Assembly (NCBI GenBank): GCA_965276675.1 | Contig: OZ255624.1 | Location: 1,922,001-1,986,000, forward strand | Length of the DNA: 64,000 bases | Direction: 5' to 3' | From: G965276675 sp965276675 | Lineage (GTDB): Bacteria > Acidobacteriota > Terriglobia > Terriglobales > Acidobacteriaceae | Part shown: one piece after another, positions 16,646 to 24,255 of the stretch | Position numbering within the stretch: the first letter of the stretch is position 1 | Layout: every line of letters starts with the position of its first letter | Translations under genes and position numbers: made by a program | The notes under the pieces: generated by a model | What the model was told of the DNA's origin: nothing | The model's database searches: none | The model's input: the letters and a program-made list of their open reading frames with translations, nothing else

Positions 16646-17885
16646 ATGAGAGCATCGTGTGAACGTGGCGGGCGATTTGGCCGTCTTCGTCGGCGGGGAG
16701 GATGCGGACGGGAATGCGGGAGTCGTTCGCGGAGATTGTATCGGCAGCCTGCTCGTTTCGTGCGCGGTCGAGGGTGAGGCCGAGAAAGGCGAGACGGCTG
16801 CAGACGCCTTCGCGGACGCGGGTGCTGTGTTCGCCGATGCCGCCGGTGAAGACGAGCAGGTCGAGGCCGCCGAGTACGGTGCAGTAGGCGCCGATGGTCT
16901 TGGCGATGCTGCGGCAGAAGATGTCTATCGCGAGAGCGGCGGCCTGGGCGGCGGGATTGCCAGAGGCGCTATGGTCCGGGCCGCTGTTTTCGGGAAAGGC
17001 GGACGCCGTGAGGGTGCGCATGTCGGAGGAGCCAGAGAAGCTGGAAGAGCCGTCGGATTTAATTCCAGAGGAGAGGGCTTTCAGGCCGGAGTCGTGGTTG
17101 ATCAGGGTTTCCAGGGCATCGGTGCTGAGCGCGTCCTGCCGCTGGAGGAAGAGGGGGACGCCAGGGTCGAGGTCACCGGTGCGGGTGCCCATGGGGATGC
17201 CGCCGGAGGGAGTGAAGCCCATAGAGGTGTCGACGGAGCGGCCGCACTCGATGGCACAAAGGCTGGCTCCGTTGCCGAGGTGCGCGACGACCAGGCGGGC
17301 GGGGACGTCCGGCTCCAGTGCTCGGACGATCGATTCGTAGGAGAGGCCGTGGAAGCCGTAGCGCTGGACACCCTGCACGCGGTATTTGGCCGGGATGGCG
17401 TAGGTGAATGCCGCTGGGGACATGGTGGCGTGAAAGGCGGTGTCAAAGCAAGCGAACTGCGGCACGCCGGGGTAGTGCTCTCCGGCGAGGCGGATGAGCG
17501 CGAGGGCGGGCGGGATATGGAGCGGCGCGAAGTGCGTTGAGGCCTCAAGGGTTGCGAGAACTTCTGCGGTGATGAGCTGGTGCTCGCGGAGGTGGGGACC
17601 CCCGTGCACGATGCGGTGGCCGATGGCGGCAGGCTTGGTCCCGCTCAGGGCTTCGAGCTGCTCGGCTGCCTGGGCGAAGGCCTCGTTCTGGGAAGGGAAG
17701 GCGGTCTCGCGGTGGAAGAGCTGCTTGCCGGATGCGTCCTTGAGGGTGAGGGTGCCGGGGTGGTCTTTGCCGATGCCGTCGGCCGTTCCCGAGTAGAGGG
17801 GGCGCGGTGCGGCGCCTGGATTGAGGTAGAGGCCGAACTTGAGCGAAGAGGAGCCGCTGTTGATGGTGAGGATCGGGGCGGTCAT
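16641..17885 (-). CDS. ackA: Acetate kinase
   Basis: A 414-aa ASKHA-fold kinase interconverting acetyl phosphate + ADP with acetate + ATP. The N-terminal phosphate loop is ILTINSGSSSLKFGLY. The acetate-kinase signatures GHRIVHGG, FDTAFHATM, RYGFHGLSYESI, VAHLGNGASL and FTGGIGEH are all present in order. I start at the ATG 17885, which aligns with family N-termini; the longer frame reads through a repeat. Phosphoketolase, which produces acetyl phosphate, is encoded 2.1 kb away on the same strand, so together they make an acetate/ATP-yielding sugar shunt. Confidence 0.96.
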   Translation of the reverse strand: MTAPILTINSGSSSLKFGLYLNPGAAPRPLYSGTADGIGKDHPGTLTLKDASGKQLFHRETAFPSQNEAFAQAAEQLEALSGTKPAAIGHRIVHGGPHLREHQLITAEVLATLEASTHFAPLHIPPALALIRLAGEHYPGVPQFACFDTAFHATMSPAAFTYAIPAKYRVQGVQRYGFHGLSYESIVRALEPDVPARLVVAHLGNGASLCAIECGRSVDTSMGFTPSGGIPMGTRTGDLDPGVPLFLQRQDALSTDALETLINHDSGLKALSSGIKSDGSSSFSGSSDMRTLTASAFPENSGPDHSASGNPAAQAAALAIDIFCRSIAKTIGAYCTVLGGLDLLVFTGGIGEHSTRVREGVCSRLAFLGLTLDRARNEQAADTISANDSRIPVRILPADEDGQIARHVHTMLSS

Positions 17886-17902
17886 GAGTGCATGGTACCT
17901 CT

Positions 17903-18005
17903 GCCAAGGAGCTGGTCCTTCGACTGCGTCGCTGCGCGCGCTCAGGATGACAGCAGGGAAATGCAGGTCCGTTCGACTCGCCTCGGTCACTCAGGGTCAC
18001 TCAGG
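17903..18005. repeat. Intergenic repeat copy upstream of ackA
   Basis: Contains AAGGAGCTGGTCCTTCGACTGCG ... GCGCTCAGGATGACAG and a partial second unit (GGTCCGTTCGACTCGCC ... CACTCAGG). Same family as at 12761 and 16600; it lies directly in the ackA leader. Confidence 0.6.
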
Positions 18006-18167
18006 AGACAGTTGCTGCGTTCGCTGCGGTGTGAGCGCAAGGTGGGGGGCGGAATACCCATGTGGCAAAACATTTGTTGCGACGAGTATAGGGATGCCGC
18101 GCATCTTTAGGGTGGGCTTGCACGACACCTTGTAGGACCACACCATGCATTTCAGGAGGAGTTGACG

Positions 18168-18794
18168 ATGGCAAAGGCGAAGGTACTGATTGCTTTTTAT
18201 TCACGCAGCGGCTCGACGGAGAGCCTGGCAAAGACGATCGCGGAGGGCGCGGAGGCGGCTGGGGCTGAGGTTCGGCTGCGCCGGGCGCGGGATTTCGTTT
18301 CCGAGCAGATTATTGCGAGCGTGCCGGGGTGGAAGGAAAACCGGGAGCGGATGGAGCGCGAGTACGAGGCTCCCACGGAGGCGGATGCAGAGTGGGCGGA
18401 CGCCATTATCTTTGGGACGCCGACGCGATTCGGCAATGCCTCGGCGGAGCTGAAGGCGTATATCGACTCGCTGGGTGGATTGTGGTTCCAGGGCAAACTG
18501 AACGGGAAGGTGGGCTCGGTGTTTACGTCGACCTCCAGCCTGCATGGCGGCAATGAGTCGACGCTGATCTCGCTGTATAATCCGCTGGCTCATTTGGGGA
18601 TGATTATCGTGCCGCTGGGCTATGGCGATCCGGCGATGTTCCAGGCGGGGACGCCGTATGGAGCGTCGACGGTCTCGGGGCAGAAGGGTGCGCCGCCGAC
18701 GGATCTGGATAACGAAGTGGCGCGGTTCCAGGGCAAGCGCGTGGCGCAGGTCGCAGCCGCGTTGAAGCCTTCCGGTGAGACAGCCACGAAGTAA
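18168..18794 (+). CDS. wrbA: NAD(P)H:quinone oxidoreductase, WrbA type
   Basis: A 208-aa flavodoxin-like FMN protein that reduces quinones by two electrons and so limits oxidative stress. The phosphate-binding loop is FYSRSGSTESLAKTI; FGTPTRFGNASAELKAYIDS and STSSLHGGNESTL are WrbA signatures. The ATG at 18168 has AGGAGGA at 7 nt; the TTG at 18162 lies too close to that site. Monocistronic, convergent to the SRPBCC gene with a strong hairpin between. Confidence 0.93.
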   Translation: MAKAKVLIAFYSRSGSTESLAKTIAEGAEAAGAEVRLRRARDFVSEQIIASVPGWKENRERMEREYEAPTEADAEWADAIIFGTPTRFGNASAELKAYIDSLGGLWFQGKLNGKVGSVFTSTSSLHGGNESTLISLYNPLAHLGMIIVPLGYGDPAMFQAGTPYGASTVSGQKGAPPTDLDNEVARFQGKRVAQVAAALKPSGETATK

Positions 18795-18814
18795 GCGGCG
18801 TGTGTTCGGTTGTA

Positions 18815-18850
18815 GATGAGGCCAGCGAGTAGGTGGTCGCTGGCCTCGTC
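18815..18850. terminator. Bidirectional hairpin terminator between wrbA and SRPBCC gene
   Basis: Stem GAGGCCAGCGA / TCGCTGGCCTC (18818-18828 with 18837-18847), extendable by three more pairs including one G-U, with an 8-nt loop. It lies between convergent genes, which suits a shared terminator; the plus side continues into TTCTTCT. Confidence 0.6.
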
Positions 18851-18858
18851 GTGTTCTT

Positions 18859-19389
18859 CTATATCGAGCGGTCTTCGCAGTAGGCTGCGAGTTTGTCCAG
18901 CGAGCTGTTCCAGCCTTGCTCGTGGCCGCCCATGGATTTTTCCGTGGCGAAACGTTCGTGGGTGAGGGTGAGCTCGGTGCCGCCGGGGACGTCTCTTAAT
19001 GTAACCGTGACTAATGTTTCTTCGTCCGGCTCCCAATCACCGCGCCAAGTGAAGCGGAGCAGTTCGTCCGGGATGATCTCCTGGTAGACGCCGGTGGCGA
19101 CGGCTTTGCGGCTCGTGTCCCTAGGGTTTACTTCCGGGTCCGCTGCGGCGGCGTCGTCGCAGGTGGGAACGCCCTGCATTTCGATGCGGTAGGCGCCGCC
19201 CGTGCGCGTGTCGGTGGTGGCGCTGGCGACAGTCATGTTGCCCGGGCCGAACCAGCGCTGGAGCATCTCGGGTTCCGTCCATGCGTCGAAGACGTGGGAG
19301 CGGGGCGCGTGGATGATGCGTTTGATCTGAAGTTTGAGTGTTTCGCTTTGGGCTTCAGCCACGTTTTGTTTTTCCATTACGCTTGCCAT
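18859..19389 (-). CDS. SRPBCC / AHSA1-domain protein
   Basis: A 176-aa START-like hydrophobic-cavity protein of the AHSA1 group. Typical phrases are RIIHAPRSHVFDAWTEPEML at the N-terminus and FTWRGDWEPDEETLVTVTL, GGTELTLTHERF and GWNSSLDKLAAY towards the C-terminus. GAAGGAG lies 9 nt before the ATG. It overlaps the ArsR-type gene by 35 nt, so the two are co-translated. Such pairs are common; the ligand is not known. Probably an effector or resistance protein controlled by its partner. Confidence 0.9.
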   Translation of the reverse strand: MASVMEKQNVAEAQSETLKLQIKRIIHAPRSHVFDAWTEPEMLQRWFGPGNMTVASATTDTRTGGAYRIEMQGVPTCDDAAAADPEVNPRDTSRKAVATGVYQEIIPDELLRFTWRGDWEPDEETLVTVTLRDVPGGTELTLTHERFATEKSMGGHEQGWNSSLDKLAAYCEDRSI

Positions 19390-19720
19390 CGGTGTTTTCT
19401 CCTTCGAGGTAGCTCTGGAGGGCGTCGAGTTGCGCGTTCCAGAATTGTTCGTAATAAGCGAGCCATTGTTCGGCTGGCTTGAGGGGTGCGGGGTTGAGGC
19501 GCACGAGTTGGAAGCTGCCGCGCCGCTCGCGCGCGATCAGGTCCGCGCCTTCTAGCACCTTGAGGTGCTTGGAGACGGCAGCCAGAGAGATGCGGTATGG
19601 CTTGGCGATCTCGCCTACGGTCCTTTCGCGCTTGGCGACCTCGCGGAGGATGGACCGCCGGGTGGGATCGGAGAGCGCGTGAAAGACGGCGTCGAGTTGT
19701 GCGACTCGTGAGTTAACCAT
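19355..19720 (-). CDS. ArsR-family winged-helix regulator (SRPBCC partner)
   Basis: A 121-aa transcription factor of the metal-independent ArsR type (FHALSDPTRRSILREVAKRERTV, then SLAAVSKHLKVLEGADLI as recognition helix, then RRGSFQLVRLNPAPL as the wing). No CxC metal site is present, so it is probably not metal-responsive. It is the first gene of the ArsR-SRPBCC unit. Two matching palindromes, one across its own start codon and one 41 bp upstream, suggest negative autoregulation. Confidence 0.92.
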   Translation of the reverse strand: MVNSRVAQLDAVFHALSDPTRRSILREVAKRERTVGEIAKPYRISLAAVSKHLKVLEGADLIARERRGSFQLVRLNPAPLKPAEQWLAYYEQFWNAQLDALQSYLEGENTDGKRNGKTKRG

Positions 19721-19728
19721 GTGGTTGA
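19713..19728. promoter_or_regulatory. Candidate ArsR operator, proximal copy
   Basis: TTAACCATGTGGTTGA: the same 6+4+6 palindrome as the distal site with one change in the left arm. It covers the start codon of the arsR-like gene (ATG at 19720-19718), so a bound repressor would block transcription or translation start. Confidence 0.55.
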
Positions 19729-19753
19729 ATGATGCACCCAGAAGAAGTTGATG

Positions 19754-19769
19754 TCAACCGATTGGTTGA
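19754..19769. promoter_or_regulatory. Candidate ArsR operator, distal copy
   Basis: TCAACCGATTGGTTGA is a perfect inverted repeat (TCAACC-4-GGTTGA). Start-to-start distance from the proximal copy is 41 bp, close to four helical turns, which would place both on the same face of DNA. Confidence 0.6.
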
Positions 19770-19797
19770 ATGTTTTAGATATTTTTTAACGCGGTTG

Positions 19798-20020
19798 TCT
19801 GAGGCGGGCACAGCGGGTCCCTCCGCTGCGACCTCGCTAGGCGCGAGAACTTCGGTGGAGATGCAGTGTGGTCGGCGGGATGATGGGTATACAGTGATTC
19901 AGTTTGGCGTGGGTGTTAGAGGAGAGCGGATGCGCCTGCAGCGCATGACCCACCCTTTGCGCTCCCGATGTTGCGATTGGGGAAGGAACGTGAGGCGCAA
20001 AGGATGGGGCACCCGGGTTG
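19798..20020. repeat. Intergenic repeats between arsR and phosphoketolase genes
   Basis: First unit, 19800-19865: CAGCGGGTCCCTCCGCTGCG ... GCGCGAGAACTTCGGTGGAGATG. Second, 19945-20020: CCCACCCTTTGCGC and, 40 nt on, GCGCAAAGGATGGGG form a long imperfect inverted repeat, and the phrase GGATGGGGCACCCGG recurs. Both belong to the families at 10868 and 16556. Confidence 0.7.
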
Positions 20021-20029
20021 GTGGTGGGA

Positions 20030-22438
20030 TCAGTCGGGTTCGTCACTGCGGGGTGGGTGGGTTGCGCCGGCGGGGGACCACTTCCAGTCCAGGACTTCGG
20101 GCATGTCGAGGCCGTGCTCAGAGACGTAGAGCTTGTGGCGCTGCATGATCTCGGAGTGGCGCTGCTCGGTTTCGGCGACGCGCGAGGCCATGCGCGGGAC
20201 CTGGCGGATGGCATCCAGGGCTAGGGTGTAGCGGTCGAGCTCGTTGAGCACCGTCATGTCAAACGGGGTGGTGGTGGTGCCTTCTTCCTTGAAACCGTGG
20301 ACATGGAAGTTGTCGTGGTTGGTGCGGCGGTAAGTGAGCTTGTGCACGATGGTGGGGTAGCCGTGAAAGGCGAAGATGACCGGCTTGTCTTTGGTGAAGA
20401 GGCGGTCGAAGTCTTCATCGTTGATGCCGTGCGGGTGCTCCCGGGGCGTTTCGAGAGTGAAAAGGTCGACGACGTTGACGAAGCGGACCTTGAGGTCGGG
20501 CGCCCAGTCGCGGAGGACGGTGACAGCGGCTAAGGCTTCGAGCGTAGGCACGTCGCCGGCGCTGGCCAGGACGACGTCGGGCGCGGCCTTGTCGTCAGGA
20601 CCGTCGTTGCTGGCCCACTCCCATTTTCCCAGGCCGGCGATGGTGTGGCGGACGGCCGCTTCCATGTCGAGCCAGATGGGGGCGGGCTGCTTGCCGGCGA
20701 TGATGAGGTTGATGTAGTCCCGGCTGCGCAGACAGTGATCAGCTACGGAGAGCAGGGTGTTGGCGTCGGGCGCGAGATAGATGCGGACGGTGTCGGAGTG
20801 CTTGTTGGCGACGTGGTCGATGAAGCCGGGGTCCTGGTGCGAGAAGCCGTTGTGATCCTGCCGCCAGACGTGGGAGCTGAGCAGGTAATTGAGCGAGGCG
20901 ATGGGCTTGCGCCAGGTGAGGTGCTTGCACTCCTGCAGCCACTTGGCGTGCTGGTTGAACATGGAATCGATGATGTGGATGAAGGCCTCGTAGCAGGAGA
21001 AGAAGCCGTGGCGGCCGGTGAGTAGGTAGCCCTCGAGCCAGCCTTCGCAGAGATTCTCCGAGAGCACCTCCATGACGCGGCCGTCTACGGAGAGGTTCTC
21101 GTCCACGGCTTCGTATTCGGCGTCCCAGCGTTTGCCGCTGGCTCCGTAGATGGCCTGGAGGCGGTTGGAGGCGGTTTCATCGGGGCCGAAGACGCGGAAG
21201 TTGCGCGTGGGGAGATTGCGCTTCATGACATCGCGCAGGTAGTTGCCGAGGGCTGCGGTGGCGCTGGTCTCCTCCCCGCCGGGGATGAGGCAGGCCACGC
21301 CGTAGTCGCGGAAGTCGGGCAGGACGAGCGGCTGGAGCAGGAGACCGCCGTTGGCGTGCTCATTCATGCCCATGCGTAGACGGCCCTTGGGCGCAATGTC
21401 CGCGAGCTCCGCGCGAAAGGCGCCGTGCTCGTCAAAGAGCTCCTCGGGGCGATAGGAGCGCAGCCATTCCTCAAGCAGCTTCAGGTGTTCGGGGTTGGTG
21501 CGGACCTCTTCGAGTGGTACCTGGTGAGCGCGCCAGGTGCCTTCGATCTGCTTGCCGTCGACCACCTTGGGGCCGGTCCAGCCCTTGGGCGAGCGGAGGA
21601 TGAGCATGGGCCAGAGTGGGCGAGTGGGGTCGTTGGTGTCGCGGGCCTTTTTCTGGATGGCGCGGATCTCGTCATAGATGGTGTCGAGCACGGTGGCCAT
21701 GCCCTGGTGCATGATCTCTGGATCGCTGCCCTCAAGGAAGTAGGGGATGTAGCCGTAGCCCTTGAAGAGCGAGGAGAGCTCTTCATTGGGGATGCGGGCG
21801 AGCACGGTGGGATTGGCGATCTTGAAGCCGTTGAGGTGCAGGATGGGCAGGACAGCGCCATCGGTGATGGGATTGAGGAACTTGTTGGAGTGCCAAGAGG
21901 TGGCAAGGGTGCCAGTCTCAGCTTCGCCGTCGCCGACGACGCAGGAGACGATGAGGTCGGGGTTGTCAAAGGCTGCGCCGTAGGCGTGCACCAGCGAGTA
22001 GCCGAGTTCGCCGCCTTCGTTGATGGAGCCGGGGACGTTGGGGGCATCGTGCGAGGGAATGCCGTAGGGCCAGGAGAACTGGCGAAAGAGGCGCTTGATG
22101 CCATCTTTGTCGCGCTCGATGTTGGGGTAGATCTCGGTGTAAGTGCCTTCCAGGTAGGTGTTGGCGAGGATGCCGGGCGCGCCGTGCCCGGGGCCGATGA
22201 TGTACATCATGTTCGCGTGATGTTTGCAGATGATGCGGTTCAGGTGGAGGTAGATGAAGTTGAGACCTGGGGTAGTGCCGAAGTGGCCCAGAAGGCGTGG
22301 CTTGATGTCGTCGACGGTGAGGGGCCGCTGGAGCAGGGGATTGTCCTTCAGGTAGATCTGGCCGACGGAGAGGTAGTTGGCTGCGCGCCAGTAGGCGTCC
22401 ATCTTCTGGAGTTCGTCTGGGGAGAGTGGGCCGGGCAT
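20030..22438 (-). CDS. xfp: Phosphoketolase (xylulose-5-phosphate/fructose-6-phosphate)
   Basis: An 802-aa thiamine-diphosphate enzyme splitting xylulose 5-phosphate (and perhaps fructose 6-phosphate) with phosphate into acetyl phosphate plus a C3 or C4 sugar phosphate. The TPP motif reads VVGDGEAETGTLATSWHSNKFLN; family signatures GHFGTTPGLNFIYLHLNR, IIGPGHGAP, GYGYIPYFLEG, SHQDPGFIDHVANK and FAFHGYPTIVHKL are present. Length is typical. CAGGAGG lies just before the ATG. Acetate kinase nearby uses its product. Confidence 0.97.
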   Translation of the reverse strand: MPGPLSPDELQKMDAYWRAANYLSVGQIYLKDNPLLQRPLTVDDIKPRLLGHFGTTPGLNFIYLHLNRIICKHHANMMYIIGPGHGAPGILANTYLEGTYTEIYPNIERDKDGIKRLFRQFSWPYGIPSHDAPNVPGSINEGGELGYSLVHAYGAAFDNPDLIVSCVVGDGEAETGTLATSWHSNKFLNPITDGAVLPILHLNGFKIANPTVLARIPNEELSSLFKGYGYIPYFLEGSDPEIMHQGMATVLDTIYDEIRAIQKKARDTNDPTRPLWPMLILRSPKGWTGPKVVDGKQIEGTWRAHQVPLEEVRTNPEHLKLLEEWLRSYRPEELFDEHGAFRAELADIAPKGRLRMGMNEHANGGLLLQPLVLPDFRDYGVACLIPGGEETSATAALGNYLRDVMKRNLPTRNFRVFGPDETASNRLQAIYGASGKRWDAEYEAVDENLSVDGRVMEVLSENLCEGWLEGYLLTGRHGFFSCYEAFIHIIDSMFNQHAKWLQECKHLTWRKPIASLNYLLSSHVWRQDHNGFSHQDPGFIDHVANKHSDTVRIYLAPDANTLLSVADHCLRSRDYINLIIAGKQPAPIWLDMEAAVRHTIAGLGKWEWASNDGPDDKAAPDVVLASAGDVPTLEALAAVTVLRDWAPDLKVRFVNVVDLFTLETPREHPHGINDEDFDRLFTKDKPVIFAFHGYPTIVHKLTYRRTNHDNFHVHGFKEEGTTTTPFDMTVLNELDRYTLALDAIRQVPRMASRVAETEQRHSEIMQRHKLYVSEHGLDMPEVLDWKWSPAGATHPPRSDEPD

Positions 22439-22568
22439 GGAGCCTCCTGGGGATAAGGGTTAGGTGCGCCTGGCTGGTAGGATGCCGGCGATGCGGCGGA
22501 ACGCAAGCTAAACGATAGGGGTGATATATAGAAGGAGCGTTAAATCATTTTCAGGGTGGACAGCATTA

Positions 22569-22589
22569 GGACGGGCTCGAAGCCCGTCC
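22569..22589. repeat. Strong hairpin in the xfp/SGNH divergent region
   Basis: GGACGGGCT / AGCCCGTCC, a perfect 9-bp stem closed by a CGA triloop. It looks like a REP-type hairpin inserted in the larger intergenic repeat, as the related copy at 36756-36912 lacks it. Confidence 0.55.
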
Positions 22590-22680
22590 CTTCGAGGGCC
22601 GCGCTTCATCAGAGGAACCTTAAAGTTCTGCTGCGGGAGGCCGATAAGGAAGCAGGGCGTTGGGACGCGCCAGTTGAGTG

Positions 22681-22840
22681 GTTAATTCGCTACATATATC
22701 TCGGTCGGTTGAGCGGCGCTTCGCGCCGATTCTTTTCTGCAGATGAAGCAGATCCCTTCGGCTACGCTCAGGGCAGGCTTTTCGACTCCGCCTTCGGCTA
22801 CGGTCAAGATGACAAAATAGGTGACAAGTTAACGATTCAC
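22681..22840. repeat. Long dispersed repeat, copy 1
   Basis: Shares with 36783-36912, in the same order: a GTTANTTCGCTACATAT start, GGTTGAGCGGCGCTTCGCGCC (a CGGCG-CTTCG-CGCCG hairpin), GATGAAGCAG, TTTCGACTCCGCCTTCGG, TCAAGATGACAAA and GTTAACGA. Both copies are preceded by ATTTTCAGGGT. Copy 1 has one extra CTTCGGCTACGCTCAGG unit. It lies in the non-coding leader before the SGNH hydrolase. Confidence 0.75.
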
Positions 22841-22891
22841 AGCACCGTTCCCAGAGGGATCTCTGGCGTAATGATAAGGAGTGTGTACTGG

Positions 22892-24229
22892 ATGGTGGGA
22901 CGCAAGCGTTTCGATATACGGAGTCTCGCTCAACGATGCCGACGGCCGCTGCTGAGTCTCCTAGTGGTTGGTCTGAGTTGCTGCGCCGCGCAGCCTCTGG
23001 AGGCGCAAGCGGCCGGACAGACAATGACAGGGCAGTGGGTGGCTACCTGGACAGCGGCCCAGCAGTTTGCCGGTGAGAATCCGAGTGCCCCGAGGGCTGG
23101 CTTTGAAAACCAGACGGTCCGGATGGTGGTGCACACCTCGATCGGCGGCCACACCGTGCGCGTGCATCTTTCGAATACGTTTGGTGTGGCGCCGCTTGTG
23201 GTAGGGGGTGTCCACCTGGCGATGCATGGGGCAGACAGCAGCATTGTTCAGGGTTCCGATCATGCGGTGACCTTCAATGGGAAGCTGTTGGTGGTGGTTC
23301 CTGCGGGTGCGCCGATGATCAGCGATCCGGTAGCGATGGAGGTGCCGGTGACCGGCGACCTGGTGGTCAGCGTGTACCTGCCGAAGAAGACGGGAGTGCC
23401 GACCTGGCATGCGCTCGGGTTGCAGACGACGTACATCTCGGGCGCTGCGGCGGCGGGCTCGGGAGACTTGACCGGGGCGATCACGATGCCAGGAGCGACG
23501 ACTGCGAGTTCCTGGTTCTTCCTGTCTGAAGTAGACGTGCAGGCGGCGCCTGCGGCGTACGCGATTGTGGCGACCGGGGATTCCATTACGGACGGAGCGC
23601 AGTCCACGCCGAACACCAACCAGCGGTGGCCGAATCTGCTGGCGGCACGGCTGCTGGCGGGGAAGAACGCAAATCCAGTTGCGGTTGTGGATGAGGCTAT
23701 CTCGGGTAACCGGATTCTGCATGACATCGCAGGGCCGAATGCGCTGGCGCGACTGGACCGCGAGGCCTGGACGGTGGCGGGCGCACGTACCCTTATCGTG
23801 CTGGAGGGAATCAACGACCTTGGCTATCCGAACATCGCCAATGCGCCTTATGGCGATCAGGTGGTGACCGCCGATGATGTCATCGGCGCCATGCGGCAGA
23901 TCATTGAACGCGCGCACGCGCAAGGAGTGCGGGTAATCGGTGGGACGCTGACGCCGTACGTGGGCGCAACCTATGCTACGCCAGAGGGCGAGGCGAAGCG
24001 GGAGGCGATCAACCAGTGGATCCGGACGAGTAATGCGTTTGACGGAGTGATCGACTTCGAAGCGGCGGTGCGCGATCCGCAGAATCCGGCCCGGTTTGCG
24101 CCGGCGTATGATAGCGGCGATCATCTGCACCCGAGCGATGCCGGGTACAAGCGCATGGCCGAGTCGGTGGACATCCAGATGCTGGAGCGCGTTTCGGAGG
24201 CGCCGCTGGCGGGGAATCGTCCGAAGTAG
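22892..24229 (+). CDS. Secreted SGNH/GDSL-family hydrolase
   Basis: A 445-aa exported esterase-like enzyme. The start at 22892 has AAGGAG at 10 nt and gives a basic N-terminus plus a hydrophobic signal segment (LLSLLVVGLSCCAAQPLEAQA); upstream in-frame codons only translate an intergenic repeat. About 150 residues of beta-rich N-terminal domain precede the SGNH core. Block I is GDSITDG with Ser231, block II has Gly in SGNRIL, block III is GIND, and block V is Asp410-xx-His413 (DHLHPSDAGY). Likely deacylates a polysaccharide or lipid outside the cytoplasm; substrate unknown. Confidence 0.88.
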   Translation: MVGRKRFDIRSLAQRCRRPLLSLLVVGLSCCAAQPLEAQAAGQTMTGQWVATWTAAQQFAGENPSAPRAGFENQTVRMVVHTSIGGHTVRVHLSNTFGVAPLVVGGVHLAMHGADSSIVQGSDHAVTFNGKLLVVVPAGAPMISDPVAMEVPVTGDLVVSVYLPKKTGVPTWHALGLQTTYISGAAAAGSGDLTGAITMPGATTASSWFFLSEVDVQAAPAAYAIVATGDSITDGAQSTPNTNQRWPNLLAARLLAGKNANPVAVVDEAISGNRILHDIAGPNALARLDREAWTVAGARTLIVLEGINDLGYPNIANAPYGDQVVTADDVIGAMRQIIERAHAQGVRVIGGTLTPYVGATYATPEGEAKREAINQWIRTSNAFDGVIDFEAAVRDPQNPARFAPAYDSGDHLHPSDAGYKRMAESVDIQMLERVSEAPLAGNRPK

Positions 24230-24255
24230 GGCAGGGCTGAGGAGAGCGGGACGCC

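Noticed and set aside
21425..22456. Plus-strand open frame of 343 codons
   Set aside because: Antisense to the phosphoketolase gene, which has full family motifs; repetitive acidic composition.
22556..22891. N-terminal extension of the SGNH hydrolase
   Set aside because: Encodes the dispersed repeat and a hairpin; the 22892 start has a ribosome site and signal peptide.
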